This document shows, piece after piece, positions 46,564 to 54,665 of a stretch of DNA of 63,831 bases. This DNA comes from Cephaloticoccus primus (GTDB lineage Bacteria; Verrucomicrobiota; Verrucomicrobiia; Opitutales; Opitutaceae), in the NCBI RefSeq assembly GCF_001580015.1, contig NZ_LSZQ01000017.1, positions 1 through 63,831 on the forward strand, read 5' to 3'. Below the pieces are notes generated by a model, which was given only the letters and a program-made list of their open reading frames with translations, made no database searches and had not been told where the DNA came from. The stretch's first letter is position 1. Each line of letters starts with the position of its first letter. The position numbers and the translations under genes are program-made.

Positions 46564-47493
46564 ATGAACCTCGACCCGATCCAAGACGCGCTGCTCACCT
46601 CCTACGAACGCGACGGCGGCATCAACCACCTGGATGGCGTAAACCTGCCCGCGCAGGACTCGGTAAACCAGCTCGCCGTCGATGTCATGCACCTGCTGTT
46701 TCCCGGGTATTTTGAGGAGGCGGGGTTGACCCGCGCACAAGTCCCGCAGCACGTGCGCACGCTCCTCGCGCAGATCCGCGACCACCTCGTCTGCAATGTG
46801 GAAAAGTGCCTGCGCTTCGCCGATGCGGGCGCGCCATCCCCCAGCCAGGCCGCCGAGCCACTCGTCGCCGAGGCCCTGCGCCAGCTCCCCGAGCTGCGCC
46901 GCATCGTGCAGACCGATGTCGTCGCCGCCTATCACGGCGACCCCGCCGCGCACAGCGTCGAGGAGATCATCCTCGCCTACCCCTGCGTGCTCTCGATCTC
47001 GGTGCAGCGGTTTGCCCACATACTCTACCGGCTCGGTGTCCCGCTGCTCCCGCGCATGCTCACCGAGTTTGGCCACGAACGCACGGGCACCGACATCCAC
47101 CCGGGCGCGCGCATCGGCACACACTTCTTCATCGACCACGGCACCGGCGTCGTGATCGGCGAGACCGCCCGCATCGGCAATCACGTGAAACTCTACCAAG
47201 GCGTCACCCTCGGCGCGAAATCCTTCGAGGTCGATCCCGACGGCAACCCCGTAAAAGGCATCAAGCGTCACCCCGATATCGACGACCACGTGACCATTTA
47301 CGCGCACGCCACGATCCTCGGTGGCGACACGCGGATCGGCCAAAACTCGATCATCGGCTCCAACGTCTGGATCATGAACTCCGTGCCCGCCGACTCGGTC
47401 GCCTACTACAAAGGCGAAAACCTGATCGTGCGCTCGCGCAACGCGCAGGACAAATTTGTCGAGACCGCCGAAACCCTACACTGGGTAATCTAG
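46564..47493 (+). CDS. cysE: Serine O-acetyltransferase
   Basis: Makes O-acetylserine, the CysK substrate. The 309-aa protein has an alpha-helical N-terminal domain (residues 1-170; MNLDPIQDALLTSYERDGGI at the start and LAVDVMHLLFPGYFEEAGL) and a left-handed beta-helix with hexapeptide repeats: GTDIHPGARIGTHFFIDHGT, GVVIGETARIGNHVKLYQGV, and the loop FEVDPDGNPVKGIKRHPDI, which is longer than in E. coli CysE. The C-terminal tail could dock in CysK. ATG at 46564 is preferred. It is flanked by mosaic hairpin elements on both sides. Confidence 0.95.
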   Translation: MNLDPIQDALLTSYERDGGINHLDGVNLPAQDSVNQLAVDVMHLLFPGYFEEAGLTRAQVPQHVRTLLAQIRDHLVCNVEKCLRFADAGAPSPSQAAEPLVAEALRQLPELRRIVQTDVVAAYHGDPAAHSVEEIILAYPCVLSISVQRFAHILYRLGVPLLPRMLTEFGHERTGTDIHPGARIGTHFFIDHGTGVVIGETARIGNHVKLYQGVTLGAKSFEVDPDGNPVKGIKRHPDIDDHVTIYAHATILGGDTRIGQNSIIGSNVWIMNSVPADSVAYYKGENLIVRSRNAQDKFVETAETLHWVI

Positions 47494-47537
47494 CAGGCAG
47501 TTGCTGGATAAATGGAACCCAAGGCCGAAGCCCCCCT

Positions 47538-48132
47538 CCACTACGCGGAAGATTTTGCCCTGCGCGGGCAGCGGTGGCGGGGTGCCACGTGCCATTCAAT
47601 TTGCGATTTTGTCCGTGCGCTTTGCGCCCGACCAAAATCGCAAATTTCGCTCCCCCTGTCGCGCTCCGCTGCGACAGGAGATGGAGCTTCAAAACGCAAA
47701 TGGAGCGGAAACCCATTTGGGCAAGATGAAGCGATTTGCCGGTGAATCACCGACTAATGATTGGGCCCCTTCTACTGTGCGGCTTGTTCGTCGGGCGAAA
47801 CGCCCGACAGCAAGCCGCACGGTCTTCGACCGTTTTATTGAGCGCGGCGTCGCGGTCGCAGACCGGGCCGCCGCGTCAGAACTGCGTTTACCGGTTAACC
47901 AACGAAAATCGCCCAAGCGGGTTTCCGCTTCATTCGCGCCCAACTCTGGGGCCGTTGACGAGCCGCCAGACGGGAGGGCGAGCGGCTCGCCAAATAGAAC
48001 GGGGCTGCGCCCTTCGTAACGCGACAGCGAAGGTCCCTTTCAATTTGGGAATCGTGTTTCGGCACGCAGGGCCGAAACCGATTCCCAAATTCAATGGCAC
48101 GGGGCGCCCCGCCCCCGCCGCCCGCGTAGGGC
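47538..48132. repeat. Mosaic hairpin element, copy 6 (head-to-head double)
   Basis: About 595 bp. Reading left to right: left end CCACTACGCGGA plus GCCCTGCGCGGGCAGCGG; hairpin B (47597-47647); CTGTCGC/GCGACAG stem; conserved segment in reverse (TGGAGCGGAAACCCATTTGG); hairpin A (47773-47820, partly decayed); GGTCTTCGACC and GGCCGCCGCG stems; AACTGCGTTTACCGGTTAAC; conserved segment forward (CAAGCGGGTTTCCGCTTC); a decayed GTAACGCGACAGCGAAGG stem; hairpin B (48041-48094); right end CCGCCGCCCGCGTAGGGC. So two inverted copies share one central A hairpin. Located between the tandem genes cysE and the desaturase. Confidence 0.92.
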
Positions 48133-48256
48133 TAGATCTCCCGACGCCCCCGCCCTTGACCCAAAATCTGCGTAGGCCCCACGCATTATCCGCAGCGTAA
48201 GGGGCCTTGCGTATGTCAGGCCGCGCGGGTTTGCTCGGCGGCTTAGTACCTGATTT

Positions 48257-49507
48257 ATGCTTGATTCCACGCCTCCGCCGGCGCCCGCGGCACGTCCCGC
48301 CCGCGCCTCTCTCCTGCGCCGCTGCGCCACTGCGATTGTCCAATGGATTGACTCCGACTACTGTCCCGAGGGAGCCGAGAAAATGCGCAACGAGCCCGAC
48401 CGCGTGGACTGGGTGCGTGTGATGCCCTTTGTGTTTTTGCACCTCGGCTGCCTCGGCGTCATCTGGACTGGTGTCAGTGCCTTCGCCGTCTACGCAGCGA
48501 TCGCCCTGTACTTCATCCGCATGTTTGCGGTCACCGGCATCCACCACCGCTACTTTTCGCACAAGACCTACAAAACCTCGCGCTTCGGCCAGTTCCTGCT
48601 CGCCGTCTTTGCGGGCACCACCGTGCAGCGCGGCTCGCTCTGGTGGGCCTACCACCACCGCCACCACCACCAGCACAGTGACGGGCCGGACGACGTGCAC
48701 TCGCCGCACGTGCACGGTTTTCTTTGGTCGCACATCGGCTGGATCACCAGCCGCCGCAACTTCCCCACCGACTACAGCAAGATCAAGGACCTGGCAAAAT
48801 TCCCCGAGCTCGTGTGGCTCAACCGCTTCGATCTCGTCGTGCCCGCGCTCTACGCCGCCGCCATGTACGGCCTCGGCGCCCTCCTCGCGCACGTCGCCCC
48901 CGGGCTCGGCACCAGCGGACCGCAAATGCTCGTCTGGGGCTTCTTCATCAGCACCACCTTCCTGTTTCACGGCACCGGCTGCATCAACTCAATGGCGCAC
49001 ATCATGGGCCGCCGCCGCTTCAAGACCAGCGACGACTCGCGCAACAGCGCCATCCTCGCCCTCATCACGCTCGGCGAAGGCTGGCACAACAACCACCACC
49101 GCTACCAATCCTCCACCCGCAACGGCTTCTACTGGTGGGAGTTCGACCCGACCTACTACCTGTTAAAACTGCTCTCCTACACCGGCTTCATCCACGGGCT
49201 CAAATCCGTCCCCCAAAGCGTCCTCGAAGAAGGCGCGCTCGCCGATCACCACAGCTCGGTGGCCGCTGCGCGCAAAGCCGCCGCGCAAACCCTCGCCGCC
49301 CACATCCCCGCGACCGCGCTGCGCCGCGTCGTCCCGACAGCAGCGGCCCTCGCCGTCGCCACCGCCACCGCCAGCGCCAACCCCGCCCTGCTTCCCCAAA
49401 AGAAATCCGAATCAATCATTCAAAAAGACCCCTCCGGCGAAATCACTCCAGAGCCCCAAGCAGCCGCCAACGCAACGGCGACTCCCGAAGCTCACGTCGC
49501 GTCCTGA
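48257..49507 (+). CDS. Acyl-CoA/fatty acid desaturase (delta-9 type)
   Basis: A 416-aa membrane desaturase that introduces a double bond into acyl chains. The three His boxes of the di-iron site are intact: HHRYFSH, YHHRHHHQHSD and GEGWHNNHHRYQ. Hydrophobic segments flank them (VMPFVFLHLGCLGVIWTG, LVVPALYAAAMYGLGALL). A hydrophilic, Ala-rich C-terminal extension of about 70 residues is unusual. The start MLDSTPPP follows the mosaic element by 124 bp. A strong terminator lies at 49616-49645. Confidence 0.93.
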   Translation: MLDSTPPPAPAARPARASLLRRCATAIVQWIDSDYCPEGAEKMRNEPDRVDWVRVMPFVFLHLGCLGVIWTGVSAFAVYAAIALYFIRMFAVTGIHHRYFSHKTYKTSRFGQFLLAVFAGTTVQRGSLWWAYHHRHHHQHSDGPDDVHSPHVHGFLWSHIGWITSRRNFPTDYSKIKDLAKFPELVWLNRFDLVVPALYAAAMYGLGALLAHVAPGLGTSGPQMLVWGFFISTTFLFHGTGCINSMAHIMGRRRFKTSDDSRNSAILALITLGEGWHNNHHRYQSSTRNGFYWWEFDPTYYLLKLLSYTGFIHGLKSVPQSVLEEGALADHHSSVAAARKAAAQTLAAHIPATALRRVVPTAAALAVATATASANPALLPQKKSESIIQKDPSGEITPEPQAAANATATPEAHVAS

Positions 49508-49615
49508 AAAACACGCGCTACGGTGACAGCCGTTTGAGGCATTTTTCCTACACACACCCCCGTAAGCATAGACCCGCCGCCCTGCTCGCCGACCTTCGTC
49601 CAATTCCCCGCCTCA

Positions 49616-49645
49616 AAACCGCGCCACTTCAGCGCGGTTTTTTTT
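49616..49645 (+). terminator. Intrinsic terminator after the desaturase gene
   Basis: A 9-bp stem AAACCGCGC / GCGCGGTTT with a 7-nt loop, followed by a run of T (eight counting the stem). It is about 110 bp after the desaturase stop. The rest of the 300-bp gap to the convergent lipoprotein cluster shows nothing else recognisable. Confidence 0.85.
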
Positions 49646-49809
49646 GTTTGGAGCAAATCCGTGCGAGCTCGAACCGAGCGAGGTACACACACGCACGGCC
49701 AGCCGCCCCACACTCAGCTCACCGCCCCAATGTGACTTTCCATTCGGGCGAGTTGTTTTGGTTTACCAGAAAACGGTGCTCCAAAAAGACCGGACTCAAT
49801 CCGCATGCG

Positions 49810-50310
49810 CTATAACCCCTCATTTTCACGCAAGGGGCGGAAAAATGCCTCGTTCAGTTTAGGCACTCCGCTTGGATAGTCCTCTGGGGAATAATTATCA
49901 AGTCTATCATAAATTTCGATCAGAGCCTTTTCCAAGCGACTGTCTTCGGGGTTCACTACTTCTGCAATATAGGCAGCCCCATCCTTATATCGCGTCACGC
50001 CCACCAGCCGTATCCGCGTCCCGCTATATAGAGTCCCCCAATAATATCTGCCATAGTCATTAAGCCGCCGACCGCCTATCGTGCCTCCCGTCGCCGCAGT
50101 CATCCGGTACCACACTTCGCGTCCACTTTCTCTGAAAATCACAATCGGTTTCTCGTAAGAGTATACCCAGTATCCTTTTTTAAGCGCAAACTCGGTGTCG
50201 ATCAACTGACTATCAGACAGTACACTCAAACTATCAGCCCGTGGAGTCGGCGTTACCGTACAGCCCATGAAGAATAACGAAAATAACCCAACGAGAATGA
50301 ATGATTTCAT
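49810..50310 (-). CDS. Small lipoprotein of the four-gene cluster (D)
   Basis: 166 aa. Lipoprotein signal MKSFILVGLFSLFFMGC with the lipobox Cys at residue 17. The mature part has a domain shared with its neighbours: a WVYSYEKPIVIF strand pair, then YRMTAATGGTIGGRR, then a G-x-L-x-x-G turn followed by alternating strands (GTLYSGTRIRLVGVTRYKDG, AYIAEVV), and ALIEIYDRL near the end with KLNEAFFRP. I do not recognise the family; the strand pattern could be an SH3-like barrel. AT-rich compared with the surrounding chromosome. Last gene of the cluster, 26 bp after the previous one. Confidence 0.8.
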   Translation of the reverse strand: MKSFILVGLFSLFFMGCTVTPTPRADSLSVLSDSQLIDTEFALKKGYWVYSYEKPIVIFRESGREVWYRMTAATGGTIGGRRLNDYGRYYWGTLYSGTRIRLVGVTRYKDGAAYIAEVVNPEDSRLEKALIEIYDRLDNYSPEDYPSGVPKLNEAFFRPLRENEGL

Positions 50311-50335
50311 GGCGTAGTTCTGAAAAGAGTAGGCA

Positions 50336-50818
50336 TTAATTATTTGGAGGGCCAAAGAGGGCCTCATTCAGTCGAGTCGTTTTCATGTCGTGCCCTTGCC
50401 GTGAGTAGTTTTTCCGCCCCGAGTAGATTTCGATAAAAGCCCCTTGGAGGCCCTTTTCTTCGGTTGCCTCGACTTCAACCACATAAGAAAGCCCGCCTTT
50501 CCGACGTATTGCACCCCAAATGTTTAGCTGACTCCCCGCAGGAAGAATTCCTAAAAATTCGCGATCCCGCCCGCCTATCCTGCCAGTAGATGCTGCGGTC
50601 ATTCGCAGGGATAGCGGGATGCCACTCCCACTAAAGGTGGCAATTGGCTTGGGGTAAAAATAAACCCAAAACTCCTCATTGAGCACAAACCGGGTTTGCT
50701 GAGGAGGCGCCTCCCCCAGAGACGCGATATGCTCCACCACTGCGACTCTCGACGATACACAGCCCGCCCCGAGCAGAGCGAGCAGTGCGGAAAAGAGAAT
50801 GGCCCACTTTGCTTTCAT
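50336..50818 (-). CDS. Small lipoprotein of the four-gene cluster (C)
   Basis: 160 aa, signal MKAKWAILFSALLALLGAGC with lipobox Cys at residue 20. The same domain as gene D: FWVYFYPKPIATFSGSG, LRMTAASTGRIGGRDRE, GILPAGSQLNIWGAIRRKGG, SYVVEVEATEEKGL, GAFIEIYSGRKNY and LNEALFGPP at the end. Its ATG overlaps the stop codon of the upstream gene by 4 bp (ATGA), indicating translational coupling. No known family recognised. Confidence 0.82.
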   Translation of the reverse strand: MKAKWAILFSALLALLGAGCVSSRVAVVEHIASLGEAPPQQTRFVLNEEFWVYFYPKPIATFSGSGIPLSLRMTAASTGRIGGRDREFLGILPAGSQLNIWGAIRRKGGLSYVVEVEATEEKGLQGAFIEIYSGRKNYSRQGHDMKTTRLNEALFGPPNN

Positions 50819-51333
50819 GGTGCCTTGGGGGCTTCTTCTTTATGAAGCCAGCGACTGCTGAGGTCCCAATACCCGTTTTCATCCTGAACATAGAGGGCGG
50901 GGTCTTCCGTATACGCTCGAATCACGGCCTCCGCTCCCTGCAAGATCTCATCGCGCGATTCTTCGATCTTTACGATATAGGCCACTTTTTTAGACTCCAC
51001 TCCCTGTTTGATCGAAGTCACCCGCAGCCGATCCCCTTTGGACAATCTCCCCAAAAGTCGGCTGTATCGGTTATTTACATGCCCTCCCTCCGTAGAAGGA
51101 TAAAGGGAGTAATAGAAGCCCTCGCCCGAGATAAAGTTCCCCCTCTTCTTATCATCCTGATGCTTATAGATACTGAAAGGAGTTTTCAGCACATAAGCCG
51201 TTCCGAGTACATGGCGATACTCCTCGGGATTATCGCGCAGTGCCTCACCCATGTAAAAACAGCCCACCAGCCCCAGCGAGGCCAGTAAAAATGCAGCAAA
51301 TGTCAGGGTTTTCATAAATAGCAGCAGGTTCAC
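50815..51333 (-). CDS. Small lipoprotein of the four-gene cluster (B)
   Basis: About 166-172 aa. The signal MKTLTFAAFLLASLGLVGC carries a lipobox Cys at residue 19 counted from the internal ATG at 51315. The GTG at 51333 overlaps the stop of the upstream gene (GTGA) and adds six residues, so either start is possible. The domain is more diverged: FSIYKHQDDKKRGNF, FYYSLYPSTEGGHVNNRYSR, GRLSKGDRLRVTSIKQGV, AYIVKIEESRDEILQGAEAV. Both ends overlap neighbouring genes, so it belongs to one tightly coupled operon. Confidence 0.8.
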   Translation of the reverse strand: MNLLLFMKTLTFAAFLLASLGLVGCFYMGEALRDNPEEYRHVLGTAYVLKTPFSIYKHQDDKKRGNFISGEGFYYSLYPSTEGGHVNNRYSRLLGRLSKGDRLRVTSIKQGVESKKVAYIVKIEESRDEILQGAEAVIRAYTEDPALYVQDENGYWDLSSRWLHKEEAPKAP

Positions 51334-51803
51334 TCTTCAGGGTAAATAAAATCAGTGAATAAGTCGGGATCGAGCTCGACCCTTTTCTCGTTCAGCGGTT
51401 CGTGGCTAAACAGCTGTTTCCCCCAAGTAACCTTGCGCATTGAGGCGGGATGTATGAAGAGGGTTGCGTCACCGACCCCAAGGGCATCGCCTCCTTTGGG
51501 TTTAACGGTATAAATCCAATTCCGCTTGTTCTTCTTTATCAGGGAAACCACTTCAAACCGTGCTCCAGCAGGGAAGCTGCCGCGATACTGCCACTTCCGA
51601 CCTCCGATACCTCCCCCCCTATCCGAATCCATCACATAATGATTGTTTTTCCCATAGGGCGGCTTCCCCTTTATTTCGTAGACCAGAAAGTCCGTTTTTA
51701 TGGAAAACGTAGTCCCAACTGGAAGCTCTGAGCGAATTTCACCCGTTACAGCAAAGACCTGGCCCCAGAATCCCAGAAAAATGATCAAGATCAGTTTTTT
51801 CAT
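51330..51803 (-). CDS. Small exported protein of the four-gene cluster (A)
   Basis: 157 aa with a classical signal peptide (MKKLILIIFLGFWGQVFA) and no lipobox Cys, so it is probably periplasmic or secreted, unlike the other three. The shared domain reads DFLVYEIKGKPPYGKN, YVMDSDRGGGIGGRKWQYRG, SFPAGARFEVVSLIKKNKRN, WIYTVKPKGGD. It has a good Shine-Dalgarno sequence, AAGGAG 8 nt before the ATG, which is rare in this window and fits recent acquisition. First gene of the operon; function unknown. Confidence 0.82.
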   Translation of the reverse strand: MKKLILIIFLGFWGQVFAVTGEIRSELPVGTTFSIKTDFLVYEIKGKPPYGKNNHYVMDSDRGGGIGGRKWQYRGSFPAGARFEVVSLIKKNKRNWIYTVKPKGGDALGVGDATLFIHPASMRKVTWGKQLFSHEPLNEKRVELDPDLFTDFIYPEE

Positions 51804-52025
51804 TTTTCACTCCTTCATATTGAGGGTTCCAAACCCGGCTTCGTTCAGCCCGGGCGTACTGCTGGGGTAGCGGGGATGAGCAGTGCCGCCAGATAAGTAG
51901 ACCTACGGCCGGAATGTCCAATCGTTTCTTCAGCGCAGCAGCGCTGCCCCAGAAAAACGCGCAGAGTGGGGCAATCCCCCCACCATGAGCTCCCGAAGCA
52001 TCGCGCAGCGAGCCCCGCACAACAG

Positions 52026-53015
52026 TCAGCCCCGACTGCTGCGGGCGAATTTGCGCAGGTTGCGCTGGGCGATTTCAAAGGCCTTGGGCAGGGGGGCGGT
52101 GAGTGTGAGCGGCTCGCCCGTGTCGGGGTGCCGCAGCGTGAGGCTGCTGGCGTGCAGGGCCACTTGCTCGATCATCGGGCGCTCGCCCGGCTCTCTCCCT
52201 CTTTTGCCTTGGCCGTCTCTCCCGCTGCGGCCGCCGCCTTTGTAATCGCGCTTGAAGTCCGAGAGCAGGAGCTGCTCTTCGGGCAACCCATAAACCGGGT
52301 CGTTCAAGATCGGCAGACCCGCCGCCGCGAGGTGCACGCGCAATTGGTGCCGCCGGTTGCTGCGAAGCCGGCACTCCAAAAACGCGAAACGCCCAAAACG
52401 CTCCAGCAGCCGGAACTCGCTCAACGCAGGCTGCCCGCCGTTGCGGCGAAACGCGCGCATCCGCTCCGGATCGGTGGCCTCGCGGCCGATCCACCAATCA
52501 ATCGCAAACTCGGCGGGCACTCCGCCGCCCGGGTCGCGCGGCCAGTGAGCGGCCTCAATCCGGCTGCTCGTCGCCCCCGCGCCCGCCCCGCCACCAGCGC
52601 GCGCGGCGCTGCGCTCGCTCTGTGCGCGGCGCACGACCACGACTGCGTGGTAGAGCTGCTCAACGGATTTCGACTGAAACTGCCCGCTCAGGAAATCCAG
52701 CGCGTGCTTCGTTTTTGCAAAAACGATCAGCCCGCTCGCTGCCGGATCGGGCCGATGCACAACCGTGAGCGAGCGCGTGTCACGCGCGCCGCCGCCGCCT
52801 GCCGCAAGCCTCTCTGCGGCAGCCTCGCGCGCGCCTTTATTCACGCTCTCAAGCAAGTGCCGTAGACCTTCTGCCGTTTCCGCCGCCGATCCCGGCACGA
52901 GCGAGGGCTTGTTGAGGACGAGCAATGCGGCGTCCTCAAAAACGACTGACGGCACAGCCGCGCGGCGCGCGGCGGCAGGGCAAGGTGGGAGGCGGCTATC
53001 CGGCATCTCGGTCAC
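52026..53015 (-). CDS. RluA-family RNA pseudouridine synthase
   Basis: About 329 aa. The catalytic motif reads VVHRPDPAASGLIVFAKT; the essential Asp is kept but the usual HRLDxxTSG is altered. Other blocks: FEDAALLVLNKPSLVPGS, LLERFGRFAFLECRLRSNRR, HQLRVHLAAAGLPILNDPVY. It carries three low-complexity inserts (Gly/Ala-rich near residues 70 and 145, and Gly/Arg-rich near 265), unusual for the family. Which RNA site it modifies is not clear. The start may be GTG 53015 or ATG 53006. It is 4 bp after the stop of the TlpA-like gene and probably co-transcribed. Confidence 0.88.
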   Translation of the reverse strand: MTEMPDSRLPPCPAAARRAAVPSVVFEDAALLVLNKPSLVPGSAAETAEGLRHLLESVNKGAREAAAERLAAGGGGARDTRSLTVVHRPDPAASGLIVFAKTKHALDFLSGQFQSKSVEQLYHAVVVVRRAQSERSAARAGGGAGAGATSSRIEAAHWPRDPGGGVPAEFAIDWWIGREATDPERMRAFRRNGGQPALSEFRLLERFGRFAFLECRLRSNRRHQLRVHLAAAGLPILNDPVYGLPEEQLLLSDFKRDYKGGGRSGRDGQGKRGREPGERPMIEQVALHASSLTLRHPDTGEPLTLTAPLPKAFEIAQRNLRKFARSSRG

Positions 53016-53019
53016 TGGC

Positions 53020-53619
53020 TCACGCGCGCTCGTCCAAGGCTGCGCGAACGAAAGTCTCGTACTCGGCGGTCTTCATCGAGCCCAGCTTGTGGTGGCGCAC
53101 GTTACCCGCGCGGTCGATGAGGAAGGTCGTGGGGATCGCGCGGATGGAGCCCGCGATTGAGCCAAAGGCGTTGACGATGTCGCTGCTGCCCAGCGCGAGC
53201 GGGTAGTTCACGTGGTGTTTGGCGGCGAAGTCGCGCACCTTGCCCTCGTTATTCGCGCCTTTATCGAGCGATACGCCCACGATGACCAGGCCCTCGGCAG
53301 CGTACTTCTTTTGCAGCTCCACGTAGCCGGGGATCTCCACCACACACGGGCCGCACCAGGTCGCCCAAAAATCCACAACGACGACCTTGCCCTTGAGCGA
53401 CTCGGAGCTGATCGGCGTGCCGTCGAGCGCGACCAGCGACCACTGCGGCGCAGTCCCGTAAAACGAGAGGATCCCCATCTCACCCGCTCCGCTCGCCTCA
53501 CCGGTGAGCGGCGCTACGCTCTGCTCGGCCTCGGTCCGGTGCAGCACAAACAAGCCCAGCACCGCCACGAGGAGCAAAACCGCCGCAAAGCGCAGCCAGG
53601 ACCGTGAGTTTTTCATCAT
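53020..53619 (-). CDS. TlpA/ResA-like membrane-anchored thioredoxin
   Basis: 199 aa with an N-terminal anchor or signal (WLRFAAVLLLVAVLGLFVLH) and a thioredoxin fold with the active site VVDFWATWCGPCVVEIPGYV. It continues LVIVGVSLDKGANNEGKV, then the cis-Pro loop AIPTTFLIDRAGNVRHH. Such proteins act as periplasmic disulfide reductants, for example in cytochrome c maturation. It lies upstream of the RluA-type gene and downstream of the LysR regulator, all on the minus strand. Confidence 0.92.
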   Translation of the reverse strand: MMKNSRSWLRFAAVLLLVAVLGLFVLHRTEAEQSVAPLTGEASGAGEMGILSFYGTAPQWSLVALDGTPISSESLKGKVVVVDFWATWCGPCVVEIPGYVELQKKYAAEGLVIVGVSLDKGANNEGKVRDFAAKHHVNYPLALGSSDIVNAFGSIAGSIRAIPTTFLIDRAGNVRHHKLGSMKTAEYETFVRAALDERA

Positions 53620-53655
53620 GCTCCAAGCGGGTGGAAAATCCGCCGCGCGTCAAAC

Positions 53656-54543
53656 TCAGGCAGTTATCGGGTGCCCCAAAGTCTCGATAAACTTGCGCAT
53701 CGCAGGCGTCAGCACGCGCCCCTTGCGGTGCAGGATCGCCAGCGGCCGCGTGAAGTTTTCCTCGCGAAACGGCACCGCGGCGAGCGTGCCCTGCTTCACC
53801 TCCTGCATCACCGTCGCGTAAGGCACGATCGCGATCCCGTGGTCGATCTCCACGGCGCGCTTCACCGTCTCGATATTGTCAAACTCCATGACCGGATCGA
53901 GCTCGATGCGGTGGTCGCGGAAGATCATGTCGACCGCCTTGCGTGTCGGGATGTCGGGGTCAAAGCCGATGAATTTTTGCCCCACCAGATCCTTCAGCTC
54001 CACATCCACGCGGCGCGAAAGCGGATGCGTCGGATGCGTGATCAGCATCAGGCGATCCTCGCGAAATGGCACGATCTCGATCTGCCGCGTTTTGACCGGA
54101 AAGGCCACCAGGCCGAAGTCCACCGAGTTGTGCAGGATGTCTTCGTAAACGAGATTCGAGCGGCGGTACTCCACCCGCACATTCACCGAGGGGTAATCTT
54201 GCAGGAATTTTTTGATGTACGGCGGCAGCTCGTGCAGCCCGATCGAGTAGATCGTCGATATGCGGATCGTCCCGCTGATGACCTTCTTCAGCTCCTGAAG
54301 CTCGCAGAGCAGCTTCTCGTACGCGTGCAGCATGTCCTTGGCCGATTCGTAAACCTGCTGCCCCTCGCGCGTCAGCTGGAACTGCTTCTGGCTGCGGTCG
54401 ATAAGCAGAGATTTAAAGTGCCGCTCCATCGCACGCGCCTGCTGACTGACAGCCGACTGTGTTATCCCGTTTAGTCTGGCAGACTTAGAGAAGCTCTTGG
54501 TTTCGACCAGATCGGCGAAGATTTTAAAATTCTCGATTTGCAT
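53656..54543 (-). CDS. LysR-family transcriptional regulator
   Basis: 295 aa. The winged helix-turn-helix lies at residues 1-60 (MQIENFKIFADLVETKSFSK, NGITQSAVSQQARAMERHF), followed by a linker and an effector domain (IRISTIYSIGLHELPPYIKK, YPSVNVRVEYRRSNLVYEDI, GIAIVPYATVMQEVK). It resembles the CysL/CbbR-type group, but the effector cannot be told. ATG 54543 is preferred to the upstream 54561. It is the first gene before the TlpA-like gene (36 bp), so it may share that operon. A mosaic hairpin element begins 120 bp upstream. Confidence 0.92.
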   Translation of the reverse strand: MQIENFKIFADLVETKSFSKSARLNGITQSAVSQQARAMERHFKSLLIDRSQKQFQLTREGQQVYESAKDMLHAYEKLLCELQELKKVISGTIRISTIYSIGLHELPPYIKKFLQDYPSVNVRVEYRRSNLVYEDILHNSVDFGLVAFPVKTRQIEIVPFREDRLMLITHPTHPLSRRVDVELKDLVGQKFIGFDPDIPTRKAVDMIFRDHRIELDPVMEFDNIETVKRAVEIDHGIAIVPYATVMQEVKQGTLAAVPFREENFTRPLAILHRKGRVLTPAMRKFIETLGHPITA

Positions 54544-54665
54544 AGCGAGCGCAGCTGCCACCCAACATAAACCCTCCTAATCCCCAATCAATAATATTAG
54601 CAGCAGCAATCCCTGCGCACTCATTGCGCAAGATACGCTGATCCTCCCACCCCTCCCGCTATCCT

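Noticed and set aside
7748-48019. Short frames inside the mosaic elements giving similar peptides (MERETH-like, FRWLTGKR-like)
   Set aside because: The peptide similarity follows from the shared DNA; the frames are not kept open in all copies and have no start context.
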